From Vulgatibacter incomptus (GTDB taxonomy: Bacteria; Myxococcota; Myxococcia; Myxococcales; Vulgatibacteraceae): a stretch of DNA of 64,000 nt. The notes under the pieces were generated by a model, which saw only the letters and a program-made list of their open reading frames with translations, made no database searches and was not told where the DNA came from. Of this stretch, positions 26,208 through 35,177 are shown in pieces. The stretch lies in NCBI RefSeq assembly GCF_001263175.1, contig NZ_CP012332.1:2353501-2417500 (forward strand). Reading direction: 5' to 3'. Both the position numbers and the translations under genes were made by a program. Position 1 is the stretch's first letter; each line of letters begins with the position of its first letter.

Positions 26208-26244
26208 CGAGCTGGCCGCGAGGCCTGTGGGCGCCGTCGCCTAG
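25855..26244 (+). CDS. single-domain response regulator, copy 2
   Basis: The 129-residue bare receiver is identical to copy 1 (22822..23211) through VPVDELVRKLR and then diverges (ELAARPVGAVA). All phosphorylation residues are present: the IDDD pocket, LLDVNIP acceptor, YSSAD and QKTVP. It is coupled to kinase copy 2 by an eight-base overlap and ends before a terminator. Because the two receivers are nearly identical in the part that contacts kinases, crosstalk between the two units is expected, which is inference. Confidence 0.88.
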   Translation: MSETIKVVVIDDDPLQLELVSRLIGPLGFEVITIESPIGATNIVRRAAPDVVLLDVNIPTLPGEQLMELMRNHAPKHTKFAFYSSADELELRRLAMAVGADGWIQKTVPVDELVRKLRELAARPVGAVA

Positions 26245-26259
26245 CCTCGGTGCACGACC

Positions 26260-26288
26260 GGCTGCCTCCCCGTTCGAGGGAGGCAGCC
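26260..26288. terminator. bidirectional terminator between convergent operons
   Basis: GGCTGCCTCCC (26260..26270) and GGGAGGCAGCC (26278..26288) form a perfect 11-bp stem with a 7-base loop between the receiver gene and the convergent methyltransferase gene. Confidence 0.75.
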
Positions 26289-26301
26289 TCGGTCGCTTGC
26301 G

Positions 26302-27324
26302 TCAGCGCACGGCGGACACGATCTCGAAGGGTCCCGGGAGCACTTCCACCTGCCGGAAGCCCAGGTCGCGAAGCGCGTCGAGATAGAACTCGACCTCCCG
26401 CAAACGGCTCGTGCAGCGGTCGACTCCCATCAGGAAGTAGGACCAGAAGAACTGAGCCGCGAGGCGGTCGGCGGTGCGGAACTCCTCGCAGATCAACAGC
26501 CGCCCGCCCGGCGCCAGCGCCTCGCTCGCGCTGCGGAGCAGGTCGCGCGAGACCGCCGCCGGCCAGTCGTGGAGCACGCGGACGAAGGAGATGGCGTCGT
26601 AGCCCCGCGGGAGCGGCTCGTCGAGGAAGCTCCCTCCCACGAAGCCCAACCGCTCCCCGACGCCGCGGCGGGCAGCCGTCGCGCGGACGAGGGGCTCCGT
26701 GGCTGGCAGGTTGTAGACGTCCGCCTCCAGCCGCGGGTGCGCCTCGAGCAGGTGGGCCGCCAGGCTGCCGTCGCCGCCGCCCACGTCGAGGAGGCGGGTG
26801 CCGGCCGGGAAGAGGCTGGCACCGTGGGTGACAAATGACTCCACGATGGGTCCGAGCCCTGCCGCCATGCTCCGCTCGAAGGACTCGATCTGCTCGTCGG
26901 ACGACGGAGGCCAGTCGAAGGACTCGGCGGGGATGCTCCGCTCCCCGGTGAGGACCTCGGGGAGCGCGCCGTGGATCGCTCGCCAGTCGAATTTCTCGCG
27001 ATCGCGCTCGAGCGAGGACGACCCCAACACCGTCTCCGCCGCGGCCCTCGCGCCGGCGACGGCGCGATAGCGCGCGAGGACGAGCTCGTCCGAGTCCTGC
27101 TCGCGCCGGACGAGGCCCAGGCTCTCGAGGCAGTCCAGGAACTTGTAGAGCCTGCCCGGATCCGCGCCGAGCCGCTCGCTCAGTGCGCCGAGCGTGGCGG
27201 GGCCTGGATCCAGCGCCTCGAAGATCCCCAGCTCGCGGGCCGAGCCCACGACGTCGATCGCCCGGGCGCCGTTGAAGAGAAGGTGGAGGAGCGCCCGCGG
27301 CGACAACGAGATGACATCAGACAT
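26302..27324 (-). CDS. SAM-dependent O-methyltransferase-like protein in the kynurenine operon
   Basis: The 340-residue protein resembles the methyltransferase_2 group (plant-type and hydroxyneurosporene-like). An N-terminal winged-helix dimerisation domain (ALLHLLFNGARAIDVVGSARELGIFEAL) precedes the Rossmann core with SAM motif D180-VGGGDGS. A VRVLHDWP segment carries the His commonly used as base, followed by GGRLLICEEF. It likely methylates a hydroxyl or amine on an aromatic substrate. It is the last gene of an operon with tryptophan dioxygenase and kynureninase and overlaps kynU by 8 bases. A substrate derived from kynurenine or anthranilate is therefore likely, but this is inference. Confidence 0.8.
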   Translation of the reverse strand: MSDVISLSPRALLHLLFNGARAIDVVGSARELGIFEALDPGPATLGALSERLGADPGRLYKFLDCLESLGLVRREQDSDELVLARYRAVAGARAAAETVLGSSSLERDREKFDWRAIHGALPEVLTGERSIPAESFDWPPSSDEQIESFERSMAAGLGPIVESFVTHGASLFPAGTRLLDVGGGDGSLAAHLLEAHPRLEADVYNLPATEPLVRATAARRGVGERLGFVGGSFLDEPLPRGYDAISFVRVLHDWPAAVSRDLLRSASEALAPGGRLLICEEFRTADRLAAQFFWSYFLMGVDRCTSRLREVEFYLDALRDLGFRQVEVLPGPFEIVSAVR

Positions 27325-28450
27325 CGTGTGCCTCGCGAGTCAGCTCGTCCATGAACCTCTCCACCTCTTCGAGCGAGTTGTAGAAATGCGGCGCGACCCG
27401 CAGCGCACCGCGGTAGCTGCACACGAAGCCCCGCTCCACGAGCCGCCGGGTCACCGCGGCGTCTCCGGCGAATCGCAGGGCCACCACTCCACCCCGCTGC
27501 TCCGGCGGGCGAGGCGTGAGCACCTGGAACCCGGCTTCGTCCGCCCGCTCCATGATCCGGGTCGTGCACCGCAGCGAGTGCGCCCGGATTGCGTCCACGC
27601 CGACGCCGGCGAGGAGGTCGAGGCCGGGCCGGGAGAGAAGCGCCGGGAGCACCGCTGGCGTCCCGCTCGCGAAGCGGCCGATGCCCGGGGCGTAGTCCTC
27701 CGTGGGACCGAACGAGAGGGGATTGGCGCCCGCCATCCAGCCGGTGGCGGCGGGGCTCAGCGACGGCAGGAGCTCGGGCCGCACGTAGAGGAAGGCGCTC
27801 TCGATGCCGCCACAGAGCCACTTGTGCGCGCCCGCCAGCAGGAAGTCGACGCCCAGCTCCTGGACGTCGATGGGGACGATTCCGACCGACTGGTACGCGT
27901 CCACCGCGAGGAGCGCGCCCGTCGCCCGGCAGCGCTCGGCCACCGGCCGGAGGTCGAGGAGCGCGCCGGTGGCGAAGCTCGCGTGGGACACGCAGACGAG
28001 GAGCGTGCGCTCGTCGATGGCGGCGCAGAGGCGCTCCTCGTCGATCCGTCCGTTCTCCGACCGGACGATGACCGTCTCGGCGCCGTAGCGCTCGAAGCCC
28101 TTCCAGATGAACGGGACCGTGGGGAACTCGAGGTCCGTGATCACCACGCGGTTCCGGGGCGCCCCGTACTCGAAGCAGGTCGCCAGCCGGCCCAGGAGCA
28201 CCGAGAGGTTGGAGTCGGTGATCACCGTGCCGGGGCGCCCGCCCACCAGGGCCGCCAGGCCATCGGCGTAGGCTCCGACCGCCGGAATCCACTCGGCCCA
28301 GGCCTCGTCGCGCCAGGACGCGAGGGTCTTCCAGTAGCGCTGGAGGACAGCCTCCGCCCCTCGCGGGATCGCGCCGGTGGAGTTGCTGTTGAGGTAGGTG
28401 CAGGTCTCGAGGAGGGGGAACTCGGCGCGAAGCTCGCCGAGCGGCCTCAT
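27317..28450 (-). CDS. kynU: kynureninase-like PLP enzyme (class V aminotransferase fold)
   Basis: The 377-residue fold-type I PLP enzyme has YLNSNSTGAIPRGA near the N-terminus, substrate and PLP-binding residues in VITDSNLS and AVDAYQSVG (D184), and the Schiff-base lysine K210 in LLAGAHKWLCGG. The pattern matches kynureninases, which cleave kynurenine to anthranilate and alanine, though isopenicillin-epimerase-like relatives share it. The operon decides the call: the start ATG overlaps the stop of tryptophan dioxygenase (28447..28450), and the methyltransferase overlaps its end. It is somewhat short for the family (about 400 to 420 residues). The longer open frame is not coding. Confidence 0.82.
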   Translation of the reverse strand: MRPLGELRAEFPLLETCTYLNSNSTGAIPRGAEAVLQRYWKTLASWRDEAWAEWIPAVGAYADGLAALVGGRPGTVITDSNLSVLLGRLATCFEYGAPRNRVVITDLEFPTVPFIWKGFERYGAETVIVRSENGRIDEERLCAAIDERTLLVCVSHASFATGALLDLRPVAERCRATGALLAVDAYQSVGIVPIDVQELGVDFLLAGAHKWLCGGIESAFLYVRPELLPSLSPAATGWMAGANPLSFGPTEDYAPGIGRFASGTPAVLPALLSRPGLDLLAGVGVDAIRAHSLRCTTRIMERADEAGFQVLTPRPPEQRGGVVALRFAGDAAVTRRLVERGFVCSYRGALRVAPHFYNSLEEVERFMDELTREAHDV

Positions 28451-29244
28451 CGACCGACCTCGGGGAGCGGCCGGCTCGGGCCGTCCTCGCGCTTCCAGCT
28501 GGCGGTGAGCGCCACCTTCACGTCCCAGAGGGCGCGGAAGAGCGGGAGCGACATCCGGGCGGAGAGCACCTGGGTGGGGATGCCGTCGAGGGCCTTCACC
28601 GAGCGGTCCACGCCGATGGTGCGGCGCACGAGCTGGAAGTGACCGTAGAGCCAGCCCTGGAAGGCCTCGTCCACGTCCACGAGCTGCTCGCAGATCCGCT
28701 CGAGGTCCGGGTGCTCGCCGCTCGAATAGACCTCCTCGAGCCGGAGACCGCGGCGGGCCAGGAGCCTCTCGAGCGCCTCCTCCACCCCCTTGCCAGCGAT
28801 CCGCATGGCGTTGTAGCCGGGGGACTCCTGGCCGCTGCCGTTGCCGAGGGTCCGCCGGATCACCTGGTAGGTGGCGGGCGTAAGCGTCTCCAGGATGGCG
28901 AGCTCGTTTCGCACGCAAGTCAGCGTCCGGGCGATCCGCTCGAGCCGGGCCGATCCCTCCCAGAGGCGATCGGCGTCGAGGTCGCCCACGAGCTCGATGG
29001 ACTCGTGGGCGGCGAGCTTGAGCCAGAGCTCTTGCGCCTGGTGGATCACCTGGAAGAGGAGCTCGTCGAAGACGACCCGCTCGTCCGTAGGCGTCTGCAG
29101 CGACAGGAGCTCGGGCGTGCGCAGGTATCGCTCGTAGTCGAGCTCCCCCTTGCCGACCCACTTCTCGATGATGGAGTTGTAGATTGGCGCTTCGAGCTGC
29201 TGGCGAAGGTCTTCACGAGCAGTGCGGGAAGGCGTGTGCTCCAC
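28447..29244 (-). CDS. kynA: tryptophan 2,3-dioxygenase
   Basis: The 265-residue heme enzyme oxidises L-tryptophan to N-formylkynurenine. Hallmarks are FDELLFQVIHQAQELW with the active-site H68, the loop GNGSGQESPGYN, and WLYGHFQLVRRTIG with H202 as the expected proximal heme ligand. Length is slightly short of the common 280 to 290. The GTG at 29244 has GGAG eight bases upstream. It is the first gene of kynA-kynU-methyltransferase with four-base and eight-base overlaps. A formamidase gene, needed between the dioxygenase and kynureninase steps, is not present in this window. Confidence 0.92.
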   Translation of the reverse strand: MEHTPSRTAREDLRQQLEAPIYNSIIEKWVGKGELDYERYLRTPELLSLQTPTDERVVFDELLFQVIHQAQELWLKLAAHESIELVGDLDADRLWEGSARLERIARTLTCVRNELAILETLTPATYQVIRRTLGNGSGQESPGYNAMRIAGKGVEEALERLLARRGLRLEEVYSSGEHPDLERICEQLVDVDEAFQGWLYGHFQLVRRTIGVDRSVKALDGIPTQVLSARMSLPLFRALWDVKVALTASWKREDGPSRPLPEVGR

Positions 29245-29274
29245 TGTAGGCTCCGGGGGTTCGTAGGAGCCAAG

Positions 29275-29303
29275 ATGTTAGAGTGTCGAGTACCTCTGCA
29301 CAA
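29275..29303 (-). promoter_or_regulatory. candidate promoter of the kynA operon
   Basis: On the minus strand TTGTGC (29298..29303) and TAACAT (29275..29280) are separated by 17 bases, about 30 bases before the GTG start. The match is partial, and the region is AT-rich for this genome. Confidence 0.4.
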
Positions 29304-29314
29304 TGTATACGCTT

Positions 29315-29339
29315 GACCACCCTGTGGGACAGGGTGGTC
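29315..29339 (-). terminator. terminator of hutU
   Basis: GACCACCCTG (29315..29324) and CAGGGTGGTC (29330..29339) form a perfect 10-bp stem with a 5-base loop, just after the hutU stop. No T-run follows. Confidence 0.65.
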
Positions 29340-29348
29340 GGGTGTGTA

Positions 29349-31004
29349 CTACCGCGTGACGCCGGGGATGGAGACGCCGCGCTCCCTGGCGACGTCGAGC
29401 GCCTCCGTGTAGCCCGCGTCGGCGTGGCGGAGGACGCCCATCCCGGGGTCGCTCGCCAGGACGCGGGAGAGCCGCTTCGCCGCGGCCTCGGTCCCGTCGG
29501 CGACGATCACCTGCCCCGCGTGGAGCGAGTAGCCGATGCCGACGCCGCCGCCGTTGTGGACGCTCACCCACGACGCGCCGTTCACCGCGTTCACCATCGC
29601 GTTGAGGATCGGCCAGTCGGCGACCGCATCGGAGCCGTCCTTCATGGCCTCGGTCTCGCGGTTGGGAGAGGCGACGCTGCCGCAGTCGAGGTGGTCACGG
29701 CCGATGACGATGGGCGCCTTCACCTCGCCCTTCCGCACCAGCTCGTTGAAGGCGAGGCCAGCCTTCTCCCGCTCGCCGTAGCCGAGCCAGCAGATCCGCG
29801 CGGGCAGGCCCTGGAAGGCGATCCGCTCCCGCGCGAGCTTCAGCCAGCGCTGGAGGCCCGTCTTCTCCGGGAAGAGCTTCGCCACCACCTCGTCCGTCTT
29901 GTAGATGTCCGCCGGATCGCCGGAGAGCGCCACCCAGCGGAACGGCCCCATCCCCTCGCAGAAGAGCGGCCGGATGTAGGCCGGCACGAAGCCGGGGTAG
30001 TCGAAAGCGTCGGCCACGCCGACGTCCTTGGCGCCCTGGCGCAGGTTGTTGCCGTAGTCGAAGACGTGGCTTCCCGCCCGCTGCATGGCGAGCATCGCCT
30101 CCACCTGCGCCGCCATCGAGCGCTTGGAGCGCTCGATCACCGCCTGGGGATCCCGCTGGCGGAGCGCCGCGAGATCCTGCGGAGAGATGTCCGTGGGCGC
30201 GTAGCCGTTGAGCGGGTCGTGGGCGGAGGTCTGGTCGGTGACGAGGTCGAAGTGGACGCCCCGCCGCACGAGCTCGGGGAAGATCTCCGCGGCGTTTCCG
30301 ATCACGGCGACGGAGAGCCCGCGCTTCTCCCTCTTCGCCCCCTCGACCAGCCGGATGCCCTCGTCCAGGTCCTTGGCGATCACGTCGAGGTAGCGGGTCT
30401 CGAGCCGGCGCTCGGCGCGCCAGCGATCGATCTCGACCCCGAGGAAAGCGGCGCCGGCCATCGCCGCGGCGAGGGGCTGCGCTCCGCCCATGCCACCCAG
30501 GCCACCCGAGAGGATCGAGCGGCCCGCGAGGTCCTCGGTGCCGAAGTGCTTGCGGCCAGCGGCGATGAAGGTCTCGAAGGTGCCCTGCACGATCCCCTGG
30601 GTGCCGATGTAGATCCAGGAGCCAGCGGTCATCTGGCCGTACATCATCAGGCCGGCCTTCTCGAGCTCCCAGAAGTGCGGCCAGTCGGACCACTTCCCGA
30701 CGAGGTTCGAGTTGGCGAGGAGCACCCGCGGCGCGTCCGCGTGGGTCCGGAGCACGCCCACCGGCTTTCCGCTCTGGACCAGGAGGGTCTCGTCGTCGCC
30801 GAGGTTGCGCAGCGTCGCCACGATCCGGTCGAAGGACGGCCAGTCGCGGGCCGCCTTGCCGGTCCCTCCGTAGACGACCAGGTCCTGAGGCCTCTCGGCC
30901 ACGTCCGGATCGAGGTTGTTCATGAGCATCCGGAGGGCGGCCTCCTGCACCCAACCCTTGCAGGAGAGCTCGGTGCCGGTGGGGGCTCGGACGATGCGTT
31001 CCAT
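29349..31004 (-). CDS. hutU: urocanate hydratase
   Basis: The 551-residue NAD-dependent enzyme converts urocanate to imidazolonepropionate, the substrate of hutI (15030..16301). Typical urocanase stretches are present: [63 protein letters not shown], the conserved FDYGNN and [10 protein letters not shown], and [11 protein letters not shown] near the end. Length is normal. A separate promoter is likely, since the preceding gene (tsaE) ends 98 bases before its start. The two hut genes here are 13 kb apart. Confidence 0.96.
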   Translation of the reverse strand: MERIVRAPTGTELSCKGWVQEAALRMLMNNLDPDVAERPQDLVVYGGTGKAARDWPSFDRIVATLRNLGDDETLLVQSGKPVGVLRTHADAPRVLLANSNLVGKWSDWPHFWELEKAGLMMYGQMTAGSWIYIGTQGIVQGTFETFIAAGRKHFGTEDLAGRSILSGGLGGMGGAQPLAAAMAGAAFLGVEIDRWRAERRLETRYLDVIAKDLDEGIRLVEGAKREKRGLSVAVIGNAAEIFPELVRRGVHFDLVTDQTSAHDPLNGYAPTDISPQDLAALRQRDPQAVIERSKRSMAAQVEAMLAMQRAGSHVFDYGNNLRQGAKDVGVADAFDYPGFVPAYIRPLFCEGMGPFRWVALSGDPADIYKTDEVVAKLFPEKTGLQRWLKLARERIAFQGLPARICWLGYGEREKAGLAFNELVRKGEVKAPIVIGRDHLDCGSVASPNRETEAMKDGSDAVADWPILNAMVNAVNGASWVSVHNGGGVGIGYSLHAGQVIVADGTEAAAKRLSRVLASDPGMGVLRHADAGYTEALDVARERGVSIPGVTR

Positions 31005-31101
31005 TGCGCGGCTCCTGGTGTCGCGAGAGCGCCGCTGTTCGCCGGCGGCGGCTCGAAATCGCGCGCAGCATAGGGGAGGCTCGCGGGCTCGTCGACCGGA
31101 T

Positions 31102-31563
31102 CTAACTCGGGGCGAGGGCCCGGGCGAGCTCCTCGCCCCTGGGGCCGAAGCCGGTGATCCGCGCGCTCCGTGCCTGCGGGGAGACGTGCTCGAGCTCGAT
31201 CCGCAGCCACTCGGCGGGAGCGGCTTCGGGGATCCGATCGATCCACTCCACGATCAGCGCCGAGCCCTCGCTCACGAGGTCCAGGAAACCGGTGGCGTAG
31301 AGCTCGTCGTAGTCCTCCACCCGGTAGAGGTCGGCGTGATGGATCGGGATGCGGCCGCCATCGTACGGATGGACGATGGCGAAGGTGGGCGAAGCGATCC
31401 GCTCGCGGGGCACGCCCAGGGCCTCGCAGATCGAGCGCGAGAGGAGGGTCTTCCCCGCGCCGAGCTCGCCGACGAGCCCGACGAAGTCGCCGGGACGGAG
31501 GAGGTCGGCGATCCGCCGCCCCAAGGCGCGGGTGCGGGCGGAGCCCTCCAGGTTGACGGTCAC
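31102..31563 (-). CDS. tsaE: tRNA threonylcarbamoyladenosine biosynthesis ATPase TsaE
   Basis: The 153-residue P-loop protein has Walker A G32-ELGAGKT, followed by the family segments [23 protein letters not shown] and ALIVEWIDR. It works with TsaB and TsaD to make t6A37 in tRNAs that read ANN codons. The GTG at 31563 overlaps the stop of nnr (GTGA), as in many genomes where nnr and tsaE are fused or coupled. GGAG lies four bases before it. The C-terminal tail ([25 protein letters not shown]) varies in the family. Confidence 0.93.
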   Translation of the reverse strand: MTVNLEGSARTRALGRRIADLLRPGDFVGLVGELGAGKTLLSRSICEALGVPRERIASPTFAIVHPYDGGRIPIHHADLYRVEDYDELYATGFLDLVSEGSALIVEWIDRIPEAAPAEWLRIELEHVSPQARSARITGFGPRGEELARALAPS

Positions 31564-33092
31564 AGGCTCCAAGACGACCAGACCTCCACGATTCCCGAGA
31601 GGAGCTCGGAGGCCACGAGCCCCGACATCCCCGTGGCCTTCACACGGCGGTCGCCGGCGAGGCCGTGGACGAAGACGCCCGCGCGCGCCGCCGCGGGCCC
31701 CGAGAGGCCCTGGCCGAGCAGGGCCGCGACGAACCCGCCGAGGACGTCGCCGCTGCCGGCCGTCGCCATGCCGGCGTTTCCGGTGGGCGAGATCGCCACC
31801 TCCCCGTCCGCTTCGGCGATCACGGTCCCCGAGCCCTTGAGCACCACCGTGCAGCGGTGCTCCTGCGCGAAGCGCCTGGCGATGCCGATCCGATCCGCCT
31901 GGATTTCGGCTGCGGTCGTGCCGACGAGGCGCGCCAGCTCGCCGGGATGAGGCGTCAGGACGACGTCCGTCGCGGCTCCCTCGAGCAGCGACGTCTGCCC
32001 CTCGAGCGCGTTCAGCGCATCGGCGTCGAGGACCACGGGGCACTCCGCCTCGGCGAGGATCCGTCCGACGAGCGCGCCCGTCTCCTCCCCTCGCCAGATC
32101 CCCGGGCCCATCAGGAGCGCGGACTTCCCTCGCGCCGCCGCGACCAGCGCGGGCGCATCCCGCAACGAGAGCGGCCCCTCGCCGTCGAGGGCGACGCCCA
32201 TCAGCTCCATGGCGTGGCCGAGGATCTGGGGGATGGCTCCGGGCCTGGCCGCGACCGAGACCAGGCCCGCGCCTCCCCGGAGCGCGCCCTGGCCCGCGAG
32301 GGCCGCGGCGCCGGTCTTGCCCTCCGATCCCGCCACGACCAGGCAATGGCCGTAGGTCCCCTTGTGGGACTCGGCCGTGCGCCGGGGCAGGAGCCCGCGA
32401 ATCTCGCCCTCGGAGAGGAGCCGGGTACCGGGGCTCACGCGACGAAGGGCATCGGGCGGCCATCCGATGGACGCGACCTTCACCTCGCCAGCGAGCTCCG
32501 CCCCCGGATGGAGGACGAGGCCCGGCTTGAGCGCGCCGAAGGTGACGGTCGCGTTGGCCCGGACCACGTCCCCGGGGGCGCGACCGGTGTCGGCGGAGAG
32601 CCCGCTGGGCAGATCTACGGCGACGACGCGGGCGCCACGGCCCGAGGCCGCGTTCATCGCCTCGATCGCCCGTGCGAAGAGGCCCTCCGGCGGGCGCGAG
32701 AGGCCGGTCCCGAGGAGGGAATCGACGACCACGTCGCCCTCCACGGCGTCGGCGAGGAGCTCCGGAGAGAACGAATGCGTGCGGCCGCCGAAGCGGTCCC
32801 AGAGCGCCGCGTTGGCCGCAGCGTCGCCCTTGAGCCGGTCCTTCGGGAAGACCGCGAGCACCGACGCCTCGCGGCCTTCGGCGAGCAGGAGCCTGGCAGC
32901 GGCGTAGCCGTCGCCCCCGTTGTTCCCCGGGCCGGTGACGACGAAGACGCGTCCGCCCGGACGCAGCCGCGAGAGGACGACGTCGGTGACCGCGCGGGCC
33001 GCGTGCTCCATGAGCAGGAGGCCCGGCACGCCGAACTCGTCGATCGCCGCGCGATCGACCGCCTGCGTCTCCGCTGCCGTGAGGATCCGCAT
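31560..33092 (-). CDS. nnr: bifunctional NAD(P)H-hydrate epimerase / ADP-dependent NAD(P)H-hydrate dehydratase
   Basis: The 510-residue fusion repairs hydrated NADH and NADPH. The N-terminal YjeF epimerase domain (about 1 to 215) has VTGPGNNGGDGYAAARLL and DSLLGTGLSRPP. The C-terminal ribokinase-like dehydratase (about 225 to 505) has GSEGKTGAAALAGQGALRGGAGLV, LLMGPGIWRG, VLDADALNAL, TPHPGELARL and the catalytic NAGMATAGSGDVLGG. Its stop overlaps the tsaE start. It belongs to the minus-strand pdxJ-nnr-tsaE series; no acpS gene, which often sits between pdxJ and nnr, is seen. Confidence 0.95.
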   Translation of the reverse strand: MRILTAAETQAVDRAAIDEFGVPGLLLMEHAARAVTDVVLSRLRPGGRVFVVTGPGNNGGDGYAAARLLLAEGREASVLAVFPKDRLKGDAAANAALWDRFGGRTHSFSPELLADAVEGDVVVDSLLGTGLSRPPEGLFARAIEAMNAASGRGARVVAVDLPSGLSADTGRAPGDVVRANATVTFGALKPGLVLHPGAELAGEVKVASIGWPPDALRRVSPGTRLLSEGEIRGLLPRRTAESHKGTYGHCLVVAGSEGKTGAAALAGQGALRGGAGLVSVAARPGAIPQILGHAMELMGVALDGEGPLSLRDAPALVAAARGKSALLMGPGIWRGEETGALVGRILAEAECPVVLDADALNALEGQTSLLEGAATDVVLTPHPGELARLVGTTAAEIQADRIGIARRFAQEHRCTVVLKGSGTVIAEADGEVAISPTGNAGMATAGSGDVLGGFVAALLGQGLSGPAAARAGVFVHGLAGDRRVKATGMSGLVASELLSGIVEVWSSWSL

Positions 33093-33126
33093 CGTCGCCC
33101 CTCCAAGAACCCCGGGTGCCCGTAGG

Positions 33127-33864
33127 CTAGGCGCGCGCCCTCGCGATCAGCGCGACCATCTCGTGGACGGCTCGCTCCATGCCGACGAGCACCGCCCGCG
33201 CCACGATCGCGTGCCCGATGTTGAGCTCGTCGATCTCGGGGATCGCCGCGATGGGCTCCACGTTGAAGTAGTTCAGGCCGTGGCCCGCGGCGACGCCCAG
33301 GTCCAGCTGCGCTGCGTGGCGCGCGGCCTCCACAACCCGGGCGAGCTCCTTGGCGCGGGCGGAGTCAACGGCGCTCTCACAGTACGTGCCCGTGTGGATC
33401 TCGACACGCTGGGCCCCGAGGGACCGGGCGGCCTCGAGCTGCGCGACCTCCGGATCCAGGAAGAGCGAGACCTCGATTCCAGCATCCCGCAGCTCGCGCA
33501 CCGCGGGGCGAAGGGAGTCCATGTTTCCCGCCGCGTCCAGGCCGCCTTCGGTGGTGAGCTCCGCGCGCTTCTCGGGAACCAGCGTCACGGTGTCGGGGCG
33601 AATGGCGACCGCGATCGAGAGCATCTCCCGGGTCGCGGCCATCTCGAGGTTCAGCCGGGACTGGACCGTCTCCCGCATGAGCCGAAGATCCCGATCCTGG
33701 ATGTGACGGCGATCCTCGCGGAGGTGGATCGTGATCTGGTCCGCGCCCGCGAGCTCGCAGAGCGAGGCCGCGGTCACCGGATCCGGGTAGGTGGCGCGAC
33801 GCGCCTGGCGCAGGGTGGCGACGTGGTCGACGTTGACGCCGAGACGGCAGGTGGGAAGGGGCAT
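33127..33864 (-). CDS. pdxJ: pyridoxine 5'-phosphate synthase
   Basis: The 245-residue TIM-barrel enzyme condenses 1-deoxyxylulose 5-phosphate with 3-amino-2-oxopropyl phosphate in the DXP-dependent vitamin B6 route. Family motifs are [15 protein letters not shown] (His15), [33 protein letters not shown] and [14 protein letters not shown]. Length is typical. It is followed by nnr on the same strand after 34 bases. PLP made here serves several enzymes in the window (kynU, ilvE, kamDE). Confidence 0.96.
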   Translation of the reverse strand: MPLPTCRLGVNVDHVATLRQARRATYPDPVTAASLCELAGADQITIHLREDRRHIQDRDLRLMRETVQSRLNLEMAATREMLSIAVAIRPDTVTLVPEKRAELTTEGGLDAAGNMDSLRPAVRELRDAGIEVSLFLDPEVAQLEAARSLGAQRVEIHTGTYCESAVDSARAKELARVVEAARHAAQLDLGVAAGHGLNYFNVEPIAAIPEIDELNIGHAIVARAVLVGMERAVHEMVALIARARA

Positions 33865-33988
33865 GTCTCGCTCTTTCTCGCCGCGGATCCCTCTCGCGGC
33901 GGGCTCTTCGTGATGTCTGGTTCGGAGGATCGGCTCGTCGCAGGCCCTCGCGTGGGTGCCGGCGTTGAACGGGCGGCGCTACGATTGC

Positions 33989-35038
33989 CTAGTGCAGGCT
34001 TTCCTTGCGCCGTTTGCCTCCCCGTCCCTTCGAGGAAGGCTCGGCGGGTGCCGCCGTCGCACCGACGGACGCTGGGACCGCGGCCGGCTCCGCGGCGACG
34101 GCCCCGGGCACGTGACCCTTCCCGTTTCCGTTGGCGCGGGCGGCGCTCATCAAGACGGGTCGAGGCAGCCTGGGACCCCGCCGCGCGAAGAAGTCCACGA
34201 GGTGCGCGGCGACCTCGGCCGGCCGCTCCTCGGGCGCGCAGTGGCCACAGTCCTCGAGCACGTGGAGCTCGGCGTCGGGAAGCGAGCGCTGGAGCTCCTC
34301 GCCCAGCGGCAGCGGACAGACGGGATCGTGCCGGCCCCAGAGCAGCACCGCGGGGTGCTTGAGCGTGCGGATCCGGCTCGCCAGATCCGCGGTGTTTCCG
34401 AGGTGCTGGATCATCGCGAACATCGCGCGCTGATAGCCCGCGTCGGCGGACGCGGCGTAGGTCTCCACGAGGTCGTCGGTCACCGCGCTGGGATCGGCGA
34501 AGATCCGCTTGAGATACATCCGCGCGAAGAAGCGCCGGGGCGCCGCCGGGCTGAGAGCCGTCACGCTGGAGGCTAGGGTCCCGACGATCGGCGTCACCGG
34601 CGCCGCCGCCTGCAGGATCCACGGGGCAGAGATCACGCCCTGCCCGTCTACCACCGCCACCAGATCGAGGCGCTCGGGCCTGGACGCGGCGATCTCCAGG
34701 GCGATTGCGCCGCCCATCGAGTGGCCGACCACCGCCCGGGCCCGCCGGATCCCGAGGTTGTCCATGAAGCCGCAGACCAGGGAGGCGAGGGCCTTGCGGG
34801 AGTAGTCGCCAGGGGGCCGGGCCGATAGGCCGCAGCCCTTGAGATCGAGCGCGAGCACCCGGTAGCCCGCCTCGGCGAGGAAGGGCGCGAGCCGACGCCA
34901 CGACGCAGCGGAGGCGCCGAGGCCGTGAACGAGCACCACGGGATTCCCTGCCCCGTAGGCCTCGTAGTGGATCCGTACGCCCCCGACGGCCGTGAAGCCG
35001 TCTTCCCGAACGACATCGACCTCGTGATCGGGCGTCAC
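33989..35038 (-). CDS. alpha/beta-hydrolase
   Basis: The 349-residue hydrolase has the oxyanion HG in VVLVHGLGASAASW, nucleophile S107 in VVGHSMGGAIAL, acid D238 in LLWGRHDPVCPL and H266 in LEDCGHCAPEERP. A helical cap lies between about residues 135 and 205. Beyond the catalytic domain it has a disordered tail of about 60 residues rich in Ala, Pro and Gly and ending in a basic patch (SKGRGGKRRKESLH), which is unusual. The GTG at 35038 has AGGAG eight bases upstream. It lies between glmM and pdxJ on the same strand. Substrate unknown. Confidence 0.8.
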   Translation of the reverse strand: MTPDHEVDVVREDGFTAVGGVRIHYEAYGAGNPVVLVHGLGASAASWRRLAPFLAEAGYRVLALDLKGCGLSARPPGDYSRKALASLVCGFMDNLGIRRARAVVGHSMGGAIALEIAASRPERLDLVAVVDGQGVISAPWILQAAAPVTPIVGTLASSVTALSPAAPRRFFARMYLKRIFADPSAVTDDLVETYAASADAGYQRAMFAMIQHLGNTADLASRIRTLKHPAVLLWGRHDPVCPLPLGEELQRSLPDAELHVLEDCGHCAPEERPAEVAAHLVDFFARRGPRLPRPVLMSAARANGNGKGHVPGAVAAEPAAVPASVGATAAPAEPSSKGRGGKRRKESLH

Positions 35039-35177
35039 GTCTCGCGCTCCTGGTTCGGCATCCACCTCGGTTATAGGGTCTTCTCCCGCGGATCGGCAAA
35101 CGATTCGGTCCCTGGCGGCGGGGAAGCGGCCGGGGGTTCGCCCGCCAACATTTGCCCGGAGGAACCGCTTCGAGTGG

